Source: an uncultured Spirochaetia bacterium
GTDB taxonomy: Bacteria; Spirochaetota; Spirochaetia; JABEVK01
NCBI GenBank assembly: GCA_937960645.1
Contig: CALGPJ010000006.1
Coordinates: 1 to 64,000, forward strand
DNA: 64,000 bases
Direction: 5' to 3'
The notes under the pieces are model-generated. The model searched no databases and was not told where the DNA came from. It saw only the letters and a list, made by a program, of their open reading frames with translations. Of this stretch, positions 15,217 to 22,851 are shown one piece after another (within the stretch, counting starts at the first letter, position 1; every line of letters starts with the position of its first letter). A program made the translations under genes and the position numbers.

Positions 15217-15241
15217 CAATCGATAAAGGATAGTTTAATAT
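15213..15241 (+). promoter_or_regulatory. Promoter candidate for rpmF-acpP-rnc
   Basis: TTGACA (15213-15218) overlaps the coaD stop; TAATAT (15236-15241) follows after 17 bp. This leaves a leader of about 20 nt containing AGAGG before the rpmF ATG. Alternative -10 registers exist in this AT-rich stretch. Confidence 0.55.
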
Positions 15242-15268
15242 AACTGAAAATTTCAAAGAGGTCGGAAA

Positions 15269-15457
15269 ATGGCGGTACCCAAGTTTAAGACATCCCAAAA
15301 AAGATCGAGGCGGCGAAGGGCTGAAAACATGAAAATCTCTCTCACCAGCCTCTCGATTTGCAGCAATTGTGGAAACAAGAAGCTTCCCCACCGTGTTTGC
15401 CCAAAGTGCGGTTTTTACAATGGAAAACAGGTTTTGGAAATCGAGGCGTTAGCCTAA
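15269..15457 (+). CDS. rpmF: 50S ribosomal protein L32
   Basis: A 62-residue L32 beginning MAVPKFKTSQKRSRRRRAEN, with a zinc ribbon CSNCGN and CPKCGFY (four-Cys form). AGAGG lies 9 nt upstream of the ATG. The rpmF-acpP-rnc arrangement links ribosome and fatty-acid synthesis genes, as in many bacteria. Confidence 0.97.
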   Translation: MAVPKFKTSQKRSRRRRAENMKISLTSLSICSNCGNKKLPHRVCPKCGFYNGKQVLEIEALA

Positions 15458-15479
15458 AATCAACAAAAAGGAGTTTCGA

Positions 15480-15719
15480 ATGGATCCAATTTTTGATGAA
15501 CTGAAGAAGATCATCATCGAAAAACTCGATGGGGTCGATGAGGCCAAAATCACCCCCGAAAGCAAGATTCGGGAAGATCTGGGTGCCGATAGCATCGACA
15601 CTTACGAGCTGGTTTATGCCATTGAGGAGAAAATGGGCATTCAAATCCCCAACGATCAGGCAAACGAAATCGTGACCGTGGGCGATGTCCTGGAGTTCAT
15701 CAAGAAAAACAAGAAATAA
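15480..15719 (+). CDS. acpP: Acyl carrier protein
   Basis: A 79-residue acidic ACP. The phosphopantetheine Ser lies in LGADSIDTYEL (normally DSLD), about residue 39. Clear AAGGAG before the ATG. It carries acyl chains in type II fatty acid synthesis. The rnc ATG follows 2 nt after its stop without its own Shine-Dalgarno. Confidence 0.96.
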   Translation: MDPIFDELKKIIIEKLDGVDEAKITPESKIREDLGADSIDTYELVYAIEEKMGIQIPNDQANEIVTVGDVLEFIKKNKK

Positions 15720-15721
15720 CC

Positions 15722-16468
15722 ATGGTGCCCGATCCGGGTCAGTATGGCCTCATCGGGAATAGAGTCACTCAACTCACTGCCTGGTTAGAAAACCGACACT
15801 TAAGGTTCAAAAGCATCGAGCTTTTGAACCTTTGTTTTATTCACAATAGTTGGGCCAATGAAAATGAGCTTGAACCCTCCCACCTGACAGTCGGAAACAA
15901 TCAAAGGCTGGAGTTTTTAGGTGACTCGGTTTTGGGAATGGCCATCGCGGGCTGGCTTTACGAAAACTACCCCGAAAAGGCCGAGGGGGAACTTGCCAAA
16001 ATCAAGAGCTACCTCGCTTCGGCCGAATATTTGGCCCCTATTGCTCAATCCCAAGATTTAGGCACTTTGCTCCTTTTAGGAAAAGGCGAAGAAAATAGCG
16101 GCGGCAGAGTCAAAAAAAATATACTGGCAGATACCCTCGAGGCATTTTTTGGAGCCTATTTCATCGATCAGGGTTGGGAGGCGGCCAAAAGTTTGATTTT
16201 GAAGTGGCTGGATGTTCGGGTCGGCTGGACCGAGTCACTGATCAAAGATTTTAAGTCTTCACTTCAGGAACTCTGTTTGAAGTTGTATCGCGAGTTTCCG
16301 CGGTACGAACTGATCGCAACCTCGGGTCCGGAGCATCGGAAGGTGTTTCAGGTGGGTGTTTGGCTCCAAAACAAGAAACTTGCCGAGGGAGTTGGTCCTA
16401 GCAAAAAACAGGCGGAACAGGAGGCGGCCGCTCGCGCCTGGCGGATCCTCAGGGAATCAAATTCCTGA
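15722..16468 (+). CDS. rnc: Ribonuclease III
   Basis: A 248-residue RNase III, which cuts double-stranded RNA during rRNA processing. The catalytic signature NQRLEFLGDSVLG begins near residue 59, with ADTLEAFFGAYFIDQG downstream; a double-stranded-RNA-binding domain occupies about 165-245. No Shine-Dalgarno precedes the ATG, so translation probably depends on coupling to acpP. A perfect 13-bp hairpin lies inside codons 28-37. The 3' end overlaps cca tail to tail by 20 bp. Confidence 0.96.
   Translation: MVPDPGQYGLIGNRVTQLTAWLENRHLRFKSIELLNLCFIHNSWANENELEPSHLTVGNNQRLEFLGDSVLGMAIAGWLYENYPEKAEGELAKIKSYLASAEYLAPIAQSQDLGTLLLLGKGEENSGGRVKKNILADTLEAFFGAYFIDQGWEAAKSLILKWLDVRVGWTESLIKDFKSSLQELCLKLYREFPRYELIATSGPEHRKVFQVGVWLQNKKLAEGVGPSKKQAEQEAAARAWRILRESNS
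15802..15842 (+). promoter_or_regulatory. 13-bp perfect hairpin with U-rich tail inside rnc
   Basis: AAGGTTCAAAAGC (15802-15814), loop ATCGA, then its exact reverse complement (15820-15832), followed by TTGTTTTATT. It starts 80 nt into the rnc coding region. The shape resembles an intrinsic terminator or a short RNase III target. Either reading would lower rnc output relative to acpP. Confidence 0.6.
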
Positions 16469-17663
16469 GACCTTCGGCGTATTCCAACAATGTTTTTTTT
16501 GAGACGTTGGTTCGTTTTATTCTACAGTATGCCAAAAGATGCTGGAGTAAAATACCCATCCGTGGACCTGCCCTAAATCCCAGGTCTTTCAGGTCGTTTC
16601 CCTTGACGGGCAGTTCGTTCAGGTAAAGAGGACAAGGGTTGAGGGCCCTTTCCTGGAACTGCTTCAAAAAATTGTTCGATCGGGTTTTGCCGAGAAATAC
16701 CTCGACCCATCCCAACCACTGGTTGAAATGGCGATCCTGGCAAATATCGAAAAACGACTCGACATCCTCGTGTCCCCGAGACAAAAGATCGAGTAGCTTC
16801 CAGGTTTTGATGATGGTCGACATGTCGTTTCGCGATGAGCGAAACCGCACCAAATCGAACTCGATATCCTCGACTCTCGAAAATCCCCTTTCCCAATAGT
16901 GGTAGGCCCAACGGCCGTAGACCCAGTCTGGAGTTTTTGCCAGGGCATCCGGGAAAGGAGGTAAACGCGGGGTAAAGGATGGTTTCGGAAGCATTTGGGT
17001 GTTCAAGGCCTGGTTTCGGGCTTGAATCCAGTGTTCCCCGGAAAGGAGTTTTTCCCACTCCGCCCGTTTTCGTTCCCAGGATACCCGCTCACAAAGCGGG
17101 GAGAGGGTTTTGGCCGCTGCGAGCGTTGCGGGTTCGATGTCAAATCCCAATTGGCTTTGAAAACGAAACAACCGAAAAATCCTCAGGGGGTCTTCCTGAA
17201 ATCGCTGGTCGGGCAGGCCGACGCAACGAAGGATCTGATTGTCAAGATCCCATCGGCCTTGAAACGGATCGATCAGGTTTTTGCTTACAGGGTCCCAGGC
17301 CATCGCATTGACGGTAAAGTCTCGACGGCGAAGGTCCTCGCCGAGGTCACTCAGAAATTGTATCTTGTCCGGATGGCGATAGTCTGAATAGCCAGCCTCG
17401 GAACGAAAGGTGGTCACCTCAAATTGTTTGCCTTCCCAAAACACGGTGACCGTGCCGTGCTTGATCCCGGTGTCGATGACCCTGCGAAACAATGCCTTCA
17501 CCTGCTCGGGCCTGGCAGGGGTTGCAAGATCGATATCACCGATGTTGCGGTTTAAGAGGGAATCTCGAACACATCCCCCAACCGGGAAAACGCTGAATCC
17601 GGCTTTCAAAAATATCTTTGTGATCGATTGAACCATCCGATCGAGTTCTTCCAGGTTTCCCAC
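16449..17663 (-). CDS. cca: CCA tRNA nucleotidyltransferase / poly(A) polymerase family
   Basis: A 404-residue class II nucleotidyltransferase. The head domain shows FPVGGCVRDSLLNR, then NIGDIDLATPARPEQV with the two catalytic Asp. RRRDFTVNAMAWDP, then DPLRIFRLFRFQSQLGF follow. It most likely adds or repairs 3' CCA on tRNAs, which both tRNA genes in this window lack. A poly(A) polymerase role cannot be excluded. The GTG at 17663 is 7 nt below a CATAAT element and has no Shine-Dalgarno; an ATG at 17636 is an alternative. Confidence 0.92.
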   Translation of the reverse strand: MGNLEELDRMVQSITKIFLKAGFSVFPVGGCVRDSLLNRNIGDIDLATPARPEQVKALFRRVIDTGIKHGTVTVFWEGKQFEVTTFRSEAGYSDYRHPDKIQFLSDLGEDLRRRDFTVNAMAWDPVSKNLIDPFQGRWDLDNQILRCVGLPDQRFQEDPLRIFRLFRFQSQLGFDIEPATLAAAKTLSPLCERVSWERKRAEWEKLLSGEHWIQARNQALNTQMLPKPSFTPRLPPFPDALAKTPDWVYGRWAYHYWERGFSRVEDIEFDLVRFRSSRNDMSTIIKTWKLLDLLSRGHEDVESFFDICQDRHFNQWLGWVEVFLGKTRSNNFLKQFQERALNPCPLYLNELPVKGNDLKDLGFRAGPRMGILLQHLLAYCRIKRTNVSKKTLLEYAEGLRNLIP

Positions 17664-17669
17664 CAGGAC

Positions 17670-17697
17670 ATTATGGTGTAAAAGACTTGCCCGTCAA
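17670..17697 (-). promoter_or_regulatory. Promoter for cca
   Basis: Minus strand TTGACG (17692-17697), 16 bp, CATAAT (17670-17675), then 6 nt to the GTG at 17663. Back-to-back with the thiamine pyrophosphokinase promoter; the two -35 boxes share one base. Confidence 0.6.
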
Positions 17698-17716
17698 CGA
17701 CAGGAAGCCTTATACT
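17687..17716 (+). promoter_or_regulatory. Promoter for the thiamine pyrophosphokinase gene
   Basis: TTGCCC (17687-17692), 18 bp, TATACT (17711-17716), then 8 nt to the ATG at 17725. No Shine-Dalgarno fits between. No TPP riboswitch is visible, and there is no room for one. Confidence 0.55.
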
Positions 17717-17724
17717 TTTCGATC

Positions 17725-18354
17725 ATGCAAGGTATTATCGCACTCGGGGGCAAAAAACCGCAAGTCTTTCCCCGGGTACTTCGAGACCTCCCGGCTATCG
17801 GCGCCGATTCGGGTTTTGACTTTTTGCTCGAAAAGGGGTTCAAGGTCGAAATCGTCATCGGTGATCTTGACAGTACCGAAAAGGATCCGCAAAGCCTGGG
17901 AGTGCCTTATCGAAGGTTCCCCACAGATAAAGACGAAAGTGACGCGCAACTGGCTTTTGACCATGCCAGAGAAGTTCTCCATTGGTCCCGTTGGCAGGTG
18001 ATTGGTGGATCCGGTGCCCGAATCGATCACTTCCTGGCGCTTTTGGGGTTGATCCCCCTTTATTCCGAATGGGAAGAATGGTGGATGGAAAACGATCATG
18101 CCTTTTTGCTGTCCAAGGGAAAAAAAATTGCTTGCCCCGCCCTTCCCGGACAGAGGGTCTCGATCGTTCCCCTCGGTTACCATCCGCCTCGGCTGTCGGC
18201 GACAGGGCTTCGTTGGTCTATTGACCGTCTCGACTGGACACAAATGTGCAGCCTGAGCAACGAAACAATGACCGATAATTTTAGTGTATACTGTGAATTT
18301 GGACATGCGATGGTCATTCGTAGCCTGGAGGTAGCCGTTGAGTTCCGCATTTGA
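17725..18354 (+). CDS. Thiamine pyrophosphokinase
   Basis: A 209-residue enzyme that makes thiamine diphosphate from thiamine and ATP. Motifs follow the TPK family: GADSGFDFLLEKGFKVEIVI, GDLDST, TDKDESDAQLAFD and GGSGARIDHFLA. The C-terminal substrate domain is shorter and more diverged. The end overlaps the next gene by 17 nt, and the two are probably cotranscribed. Confidence 0.9.
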   Translation: MQGIIALGGKKPQVFPRVLRDLPAIGADSGFDFLLEKGFKVEIVIGDLDSTEKDPQSLGVPYRRFPTDKDESDAQLAFDHAREVLHWSRWQVIGGSGARIDHFLALLGLIPLYSEWEEWWMENDHAFLLSKGKKIACPALPGQRVSIVPLGYHPPRLSATGLRWSIDRLDWTQMCSLSNETMTDNFSVYCEFGHAMVIRSLEVAVEFRI

Positions 18355-20086
18355 TCAGCTCACGGAAGGGTTGAGTCCCGAAGAAAAGCGTCAGCTCCTC
18401 GAAAAAATTCAGTCAAGTTTGAACTGGTCGCAAAAAGATGCGGAGACAGTCGCTCCTAATTCTCCCCCACGGGAGGAAATCTATAAAAGCCTCAAGAAAG
18501 ATGCGGAAAAAATGGGTTTTTTTAGGAGACTCATTTACAGAATCATCTCTTTTTTCATGGTCATCCGTTTTGAAGAATTACTCCTTCGCAGCAAGATTCA
18601 CGAGCTCAAAAAAAACGTCGACAAGGTGTCGCACGGACTGGTCTACTGGGAAAGGGGCCAGCTCAGCGAGGTTTTAGGAAAGGCAATTTGGGATCTTTAT
18701 GTGGTGGTCTGGCCCCTTATACCTGTATTTACGGAAATCGGCAAGAAAACCACCATTATCGAAAAGACGGTGACCGACTTGTTGGAGGCGATCATTCCCA
18801 ATCCGAAAACCAGCGTTTTCGATCTGGTACCCCTGGCAGAAATGGCGGATATTTACAGGACCAGCGGACAAAAAGAAAAGATTCATAAACGAGTTCGTGA
18901 CTCGATTCCGCCTTACCTGGACCAGATCTCCGACGACAGCTTCAAGAAGGTCAAAGATTTTATCAGTCCCATTTATCATCTAAAGTACCTGGTATTGTAT
19001 CCTTATCACGTTCTCCTTCAATCTTTCGGGGTCATACTATCTGACGATGAACCCACCGAGTGTCCGCCATTGAGACCGGCGCCCATTCGAGGTATGACGG
19101 ACTTTCTGGAAAAGCTATATTACAGTCTCTATTTAGCAAACAAAATCAATTTTCAAGAGGCTACCTGGCGTCCCCTTTTTCAAAATTACATCATCACGAC
19201 GGGAGAAAAAACATACGACACCGAAGGCTATTTAAAGTTTATCAAAAACTTGCTCGAGGAATCTCAGAGTATCTTCGGGGAAGTTCCCTGGAAAGATATC
19301 ATTCAAGCCCTCAACGAAAACCCGTACTACACGCTGAGGTTTTTTACGCCCCAGTTCGACGTCAGAAGCTTCTACCGTGCCAGCCTGGTAGTACGGTTTT
19401 CGGAACAGGTAGAAGATATTTTTCCTGAATTGCGAAAAAGCGTCATTGAGAAAGAAAAAAATGCACTTTTTCCCAATCAAAACTCGCAACTTTTCAACCA
19501 TTACAACTGGGAAACCAATTCAGAAATCAGAGCCCTGGGATGTAATGGATTCAGGCACGTGGATTCGTTGAATCTCATCAACACTTTTATTCAGACCCAT
19601 TATGTGCAACAGGTGTTGCCGCTTTTCCAAACACTGAGCCGAGTCGTGCTTCAATCTTTCAAGTCGCTGAATTCCAACCTCCTCGACGTCCTCTCGCAAC
19701 TGGAAGAATTTCGAATCATGCTGATGCGATTCGACAAGAGCCTGTCCCCTGAGGGCAACGATGGGGTGAGTTTGATGCGATTGAAACAAGAATTGAAAAA
19801 TAAACCCCTGGCGGCCCGGGGAATGAATGAATTCACCCATAAAAAAGATAAAGAAGCGGCGGTACTTATCGAAAAAAGTCATGAGTTGTTTTCCCGCGCA
19901 CGCAAAATTCTTGAGGAAATTTACGAAAACACCAGTGAGAAAATGAAGAGTTCCCTCAAGCTTCCCTACATCATGGGCGGGGCCAAACGATCCATGAGGG
20001 AAGCAGTCCAGGAAAAAATCGAAACGATCAACAACTTACTCCACCTCGTCAGCGACCTTTTTACCGAGGAGTCTCGGGAGGAGTGA
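18338..20086 (+). CDS. Large spirochaete-type protein of unknown function, copy A (DUF5312-like)
   Basis: A 582-residue, mostly helical cytosolic protein starting SSAFDQLTEGLSPEEKRQLL. The same opening occurs in the 26521 gene (FDYLVKELSHEERRYLL), and both share overall length, helical character and motifs such as a basic amphipathic segment near residues 60-75. I believe this is the spirochaete-restricted DUF5312 family, named from memory. No catalytic motif is visible. The TTG start has a strong GGAGG 6 nt upstream. It may be a scaffold; function unknown. Its 3' end overlaps the convergent gene by 26 bp. Confidence 0.8.
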   Translation: MSSAFDQLTEGLSPEEKRQLLEKIQSSLNWSQKDAETVAPNSPPREEIYKSLKKDAEKMGFFRRLIYRIISFFMVIRFEELLLRSKIHELKKNVDKVSHGLVYWERGQLSEVLGKAIWDLYVVVWPLIPVFTEIGKKTTIIEKTVTDLLEAIIPNPKTSVFDLVPLAEMADIYRTSGQKEKIHKRVRDSIPPYLDQISDDSFKKVKDFISPIYHLKYLVLYPYHVLLQSFGVILSDDEPTECPPLRPAPIRGMTDFLEKLYYSLYLANKINFQEATWRPLFQNYIITTGEKTYDTEGYLKFIKNLLEESQSIFGEVPWKDIIQALNENPYYTLRFFTPQFDVRSFYRASLVVRFSEQVEDIFPELRKSVIEKEKNALFPNQNSQLFNHYNWETNSEIRALGCNGFRHVDSLNLINTFIQTHYVQQVLPLFQTLSRVVLQSFKSLNSNLLDVLSQLEEFRIMLMRFDKSLSPEGNDGVSLMRLKQELKNKPLAARGMNEFTHKKDKEAAVLIEKSHELFSRARKILEEIYENTSEKMKSSLKLPYIMGGAKRSMREAVQEKIETINNLLHLVSDLFTEESREE

Positions 20087-20912
20087 TGCTGGGCAGTACG
20101 TCGGAAATCTGAGTGGCGGCCGGCGAACTTAAAAAGGTGACCAGGGAGGGATATTTCTCGAAGAGCTCTCCGTATTGAGCTAACAGCTCCCGTTTTTCAT
20201 TTTCTCGAATTGCGATAAGGCGTCGGGTCAGGGATCGGGCCTGTTGTTGCTCGAGGATGAGATTATCGATCGAAGCGACAACCTGTTTGATTTTTTCATA
20301 AAGCTCCCAATCAGGCTCCTGGTCAATTGCGATGATTATTTTTTGGAGGGATAATCCAGTAATGACGTCCCGGTTTTTTTCCATAAAGTCCAACGCGAGG
20401 TTTGCGGGATCCAGTTTCTTGAGGCGTGGCACTGGGCTGTAATCTCCTGAAGAGCCTTCAATCCAAGCTCTGACACGTTGTTCCAGTTGTGTGCGGAGCT
20501 GGTCTTCAAAAGACTGCAGGATTTCTTGGGTAAGGGTATTGCGGCGCACAAGATCGGGAAGTTTTTCAGGGTCCCACTCCAATTCCAGTCTAACTTGAAA
20601 ATTGAAATCAAAAATACCGGGATCGATCCCGAGAAAACTCGCGTAATAGGATGAGCGCGGCAGTTTTCCAAGCAACCGAAAAGATTCTGTCCAGGACTGA
20701 CCTCTGAAGCCGACATAGGAGACGTTGGTGGGGAGAATGCCCTGCCAAGTCCAAAAAAAATCGGCGCCCGAAACGACGCGTTCGAGTACCCCGGAGGTTT
20801 TGGTGATGATGACGTTTTTGCGAGAGGGGTCTGACCAAAAACTGAGCCAACCGGAAAAAAAGATATACCCAGCAAAAACAAGCACCAGAAGAAAAGAAAA
20901 AAACGTCTTCAT
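20061..20912 (-). CDS. Membrane-anchored SPFH/band-7-like protein
   Basis: A 283-residue protein with one N-terminal transmembrane segment (about residues 3-24). The segment reading ITKTSGVLERVVSGADFFW resembles the start of SPFH/band-7 domains, and the C-terminal half is a charged helix with LILEQQQARSLTRRLIAIRE, as in flotillin-like tails. Family assignment is tentative. Start at 20912 is chosen because a TATACT promoter element lies between it and the next upstream ATG (20936). The message would be leaderless. Confidence 0.68.
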   Translation of the reverse strand: MKTFFSFLLVLVFAGYIFFSGWLSFWSDPSRKNVIITKTSGVLERVVSGADFFWTWQGILPTNVSYVGFRGQSWTESFRLLGKLPRSSYYASFLGIDPGIFDFNFQVRLELEWDPEKLPDLVRRNTLTQEILQSFEDQLRTQLEQRVRAWIEGSSGDYSPVPRLKKLDPANLALDFMEKNRDVITGLSLQKIIIAIDQEPDWELYEKIKQVVASIDNLILEQQQARSLTRRLIAIRENEKRELLAQYGELFEKYPSLVTFLSSPAATQISDVLPSITPPETPR

Positions 20913-20918
20913 AGCCCC

Positions 20919-20947
20919 AGTATACCAAATAATCAAAAAAATGCCGA
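20919..20947 (-). promoter_or_regulatory. Extended -10 promoter for the SPFH-like gene
   Basis: Minus strand TCGGCA (20942-20947), 17 bp ending TGG, TATACT (20919-20924), then 6 nt to the ATG at 20912. The TGG before the hexamer makes an extended -10. No Shine-Dalgarno is present. Confidence 0.6.
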
Positions 20948-20954
20948 TTGGCTG

Positions 20955-20983
20955 TTTACAGAGTTCCAGGAGTTTGTTAGCCT
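20955..20983 (+). promoter_or_regulatory. Possible promoter for the cyclase-like pair
   Basis: TTTACA (20955-20960), 17 bp, TAGCCT (20978-20983), then 6 nt to the ATG at 20990. The -10 is poor; the case rests on spacing identical to the neighbouring divergent promoter and on absence of a Shine-Dalgarno. Confidence 0.35.
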
Positions 20984-20989
20984 ACAGTC

Positions 20990-21910
20990 ATGCGCATTCC
21001 TGGAAGCCTGATCAATGGAACCATCAGAGTACTCTATGAAAATCTCCACATCGACATCATGATGAAACTGGCCAAGATGGTCGATGAAGACTTCGATTTT
21101 TATAAAGTCTCCGGATTTCGAGAGAGCATTCCGGTCAATTCACAGGATTGTGCGAGTGTCATCGTCAAGGAAATGGTCCGTCAAAACAAGTTCTTAAATC
21201 TCGTCGAAAACATGATTCAAATCAGCGAAAAAGGCTTCATGGGTCGATCCTACCCTATTAAAAACCTCTACGAAATTATCAAGGGGCTGTCATCTCTGGG
21301 CTTTATCTATGATCAGGTCAATCAACTGTTTTTTGAAGATGCACAGATCAATGCAAGCAAAAATTGGGGAAGGCTTCTTGAGGATAACGACTACTACCTC
21401 GCTCTCTTGAGGCTTGACATCGTTCACAACACAAAAATCGTACGTCAGAATGTCAAAGAAAAAGTCGATCAAGCGTATGGATACTTTTATGAGATGATCG
21501 AAAGAAAGGTTCACCACCGATGGGGCAGGATTTGGTCCTGGGAAGGTGATGGAGGCATGGCCGCCTTCTTTTATGGTCATCGGCAAACCTACGCTGTTTA
21601 CTGCGCTCTGGATATTTTGCAAAGTCTCTTCTTGTTCAATCTTTTACGGAATCCTTTGGACACCGATTTGCAAATCCGAATGGCTGTCCATGCCGGTATG
21701 CAGAAATACAGCACCGATCAGGTGAAATGGAAGAAATCGGATACCGCTGTCCGAGTTGTTGAATTGGAATCTAAGTATTGCGCACCGAACGAACTCGTCA
21801 TCTCTCAAGGGGTGAACAGCACTTTGGAAAAGACCTTGTCAAATTTGTTCGAGGAAAAACAGAAAGCCAGCGGCATTTTTGCCTACAAAATAAAATTGGA
21901 GGGGCCATGA
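20990..21910 (+). CDS. Class III nucleotide cyclase-like protein
   Basis: A 306-residue soluble protein. Residues 1-125 form a helical domain I cannot name. From about 135 it follows the class III cyclase pattern: LLRLDIVHNTK with Asp143, WEGDGGMAAFF with the second metal Asp at 187, and IRMAVHAG. The transition-state Asn/Arg region normally reading VNLAARL is altered (AVRVVELES), so activity is doubtful. The next gene is a second cyclase-like protein overlapping by ATGA. A sensor or heterodimer partner role is inferred. Confidence 0.72.
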   Translation: MRIPGSLINGTIRVLYENLHIDIMMKLAKMVDEDFDFYKVSGFRESIPVNSQDCASVIVKEMVRQNKFLNLVENMIQISEKGFMGRSYPIKNLYEIIKGLSSLGFIYDQVNQLFFEDAQINASKNWGRLLEDNDYYLALLRLDIVHNTKIVRQNVKEKVDQAYGYFYEMIERKVHHRWGRIWSWEGDGGMAAFFYGHRQTYAVYCALDILQSLFLFNLLRNPLDTDLQIRMAVHAGMQKYSTDQVKWKKSDTAVRVVELESKYCAPNELVISQGVNSTLEKTLSNLFEEKQKASGIFAYKIKLEGP

Positions 21911-22851
21911 TTCTCGTTTCTTCAAGCGTTTTTGGAAAAATGGGCCTCATCGATATCCTAAAAACTTTGGACAAGGACACGCGGGTTCTTACGGAAGGTG
22001 ATGTTGTCAAGCAGATATCGAGCGCTCATGAACAGGCCCTCGTTTTCGTCGAGTGGGTGAAGGATGAGACCCTGAATCAAAAATTGCTACGGGCTCTTAT
22101 GAAACGCCCAGCAAAAACCTGGGCCATTCTCGACCCTTACGGACTTCAGCAAGATCCTGCGAGTTTGTTTCATCTGGGGGCCTTCGATTACCTAGGCCCG
22201 GAATTCAAAAAACAACTACCTGAAAAAGCGAGACTCAAAAAAGCCCTTGGATGGGCCGGTTGGGAACCCGAGGTCAAGCCACGCATCCAAATGGCGGACT
22301 TCGATCCGGTAAAACCTTTGATAGGGAAGGATTATCGGTTTTGTTTTCTTCTGGTCGATTTTTACAAGCCGGAAAACCTTCGCAATCAATTGGGCGACAG
22401 GGGGGTGGCCCTTTTTCGTAATCGATACAAAAACTTTTTGGAAAAACTTTGCCAGGATAACGGTGGCGTCCTATGGATCCAGCAGGAATTCACTTTTTTG
22501 GTGGCATTCTCGCCAAAAAGTATCGAAATGGCGGTTTTTGTGGGGTTGAAGCTTTTGCTGTCTCGTTCCTTACACTGTATCGAGGTATTCGACCTGCGTT
22601 TTTTTGTGGACCTTCGGGTGAGCATGCACATCGGAACGGCCCCCTGGCAGCCCCCGGGAAGGACCGGCCAGGTTGTTTCCGACTCCATCAATTCTTTGTT
22701 TCATCTCGGTATGAAAAGGACTCCTGCAAACGCCTTCAGTATTACTGAAGATTGCCGCGATCTTCTTCCCCCTAAAGTCAAAAATCTGTTTCAAAATGTC
22801 GGTGAATACGAGGGCCGGCAGATTTTACAGACCCCCGTTTTTTTGCTTTAG
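21907..22851 (+). CDS. Pseudo-receiver plus degenerate cyclase-domain protein
   Basis: A 314-residue protein. Residues 1-110 resemble a response-regulator receiver fold (ALVFVEWV, WAILDPYG, then HLGAFDYLGPE like the GAxDYLxKP end), but the phospho-acceptor Asp is not evident. Residues 140-310 resemble a class III cyclase domain: FCFLLVDFY with Asp151, and VSMHIGTAPW. The second metal motif GD is replaced by QE (WIQQEF, 190-195). It is probably catalytically dead and may pair with the product of the overlapping upstream gene. Confidence 0.65.
   Translation: MILVSSSVFGKMGLIDILKTLDKDTRVLTEGDVVKQISSAHEQALVFVEWVKDETLNQKLLRALMKRPAKTWAILDPYGLQQDPASLFHLGAFDYLGPEFKKQLPEKARLKKALGWAGWEPEVKPRIQMADFDPVKPLIGKDYRFCFLLVDFYKPENLRNQLGDRGVALFRNRYKNFLEKLCQDNGGVLWIQQEFTFLVAFSPKSIEMAVFVGLKLLLSRSLHCIEVFDLRFFVDLRVSMHIGTAPWQPPGRTGQVVSDSINSLFHLGMKRTPANAFSITEDCRDLLPPKVKNLFQNVGEYEGRQILQTPVFLL

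Noticed and set aside
17697..17725. TPP riboswitch before the thiamine pyrophosphokinase gene
   Set aside because: Only 61 bp separate the divergent starts and they are filled by two promoters; no THI box sequence is present.
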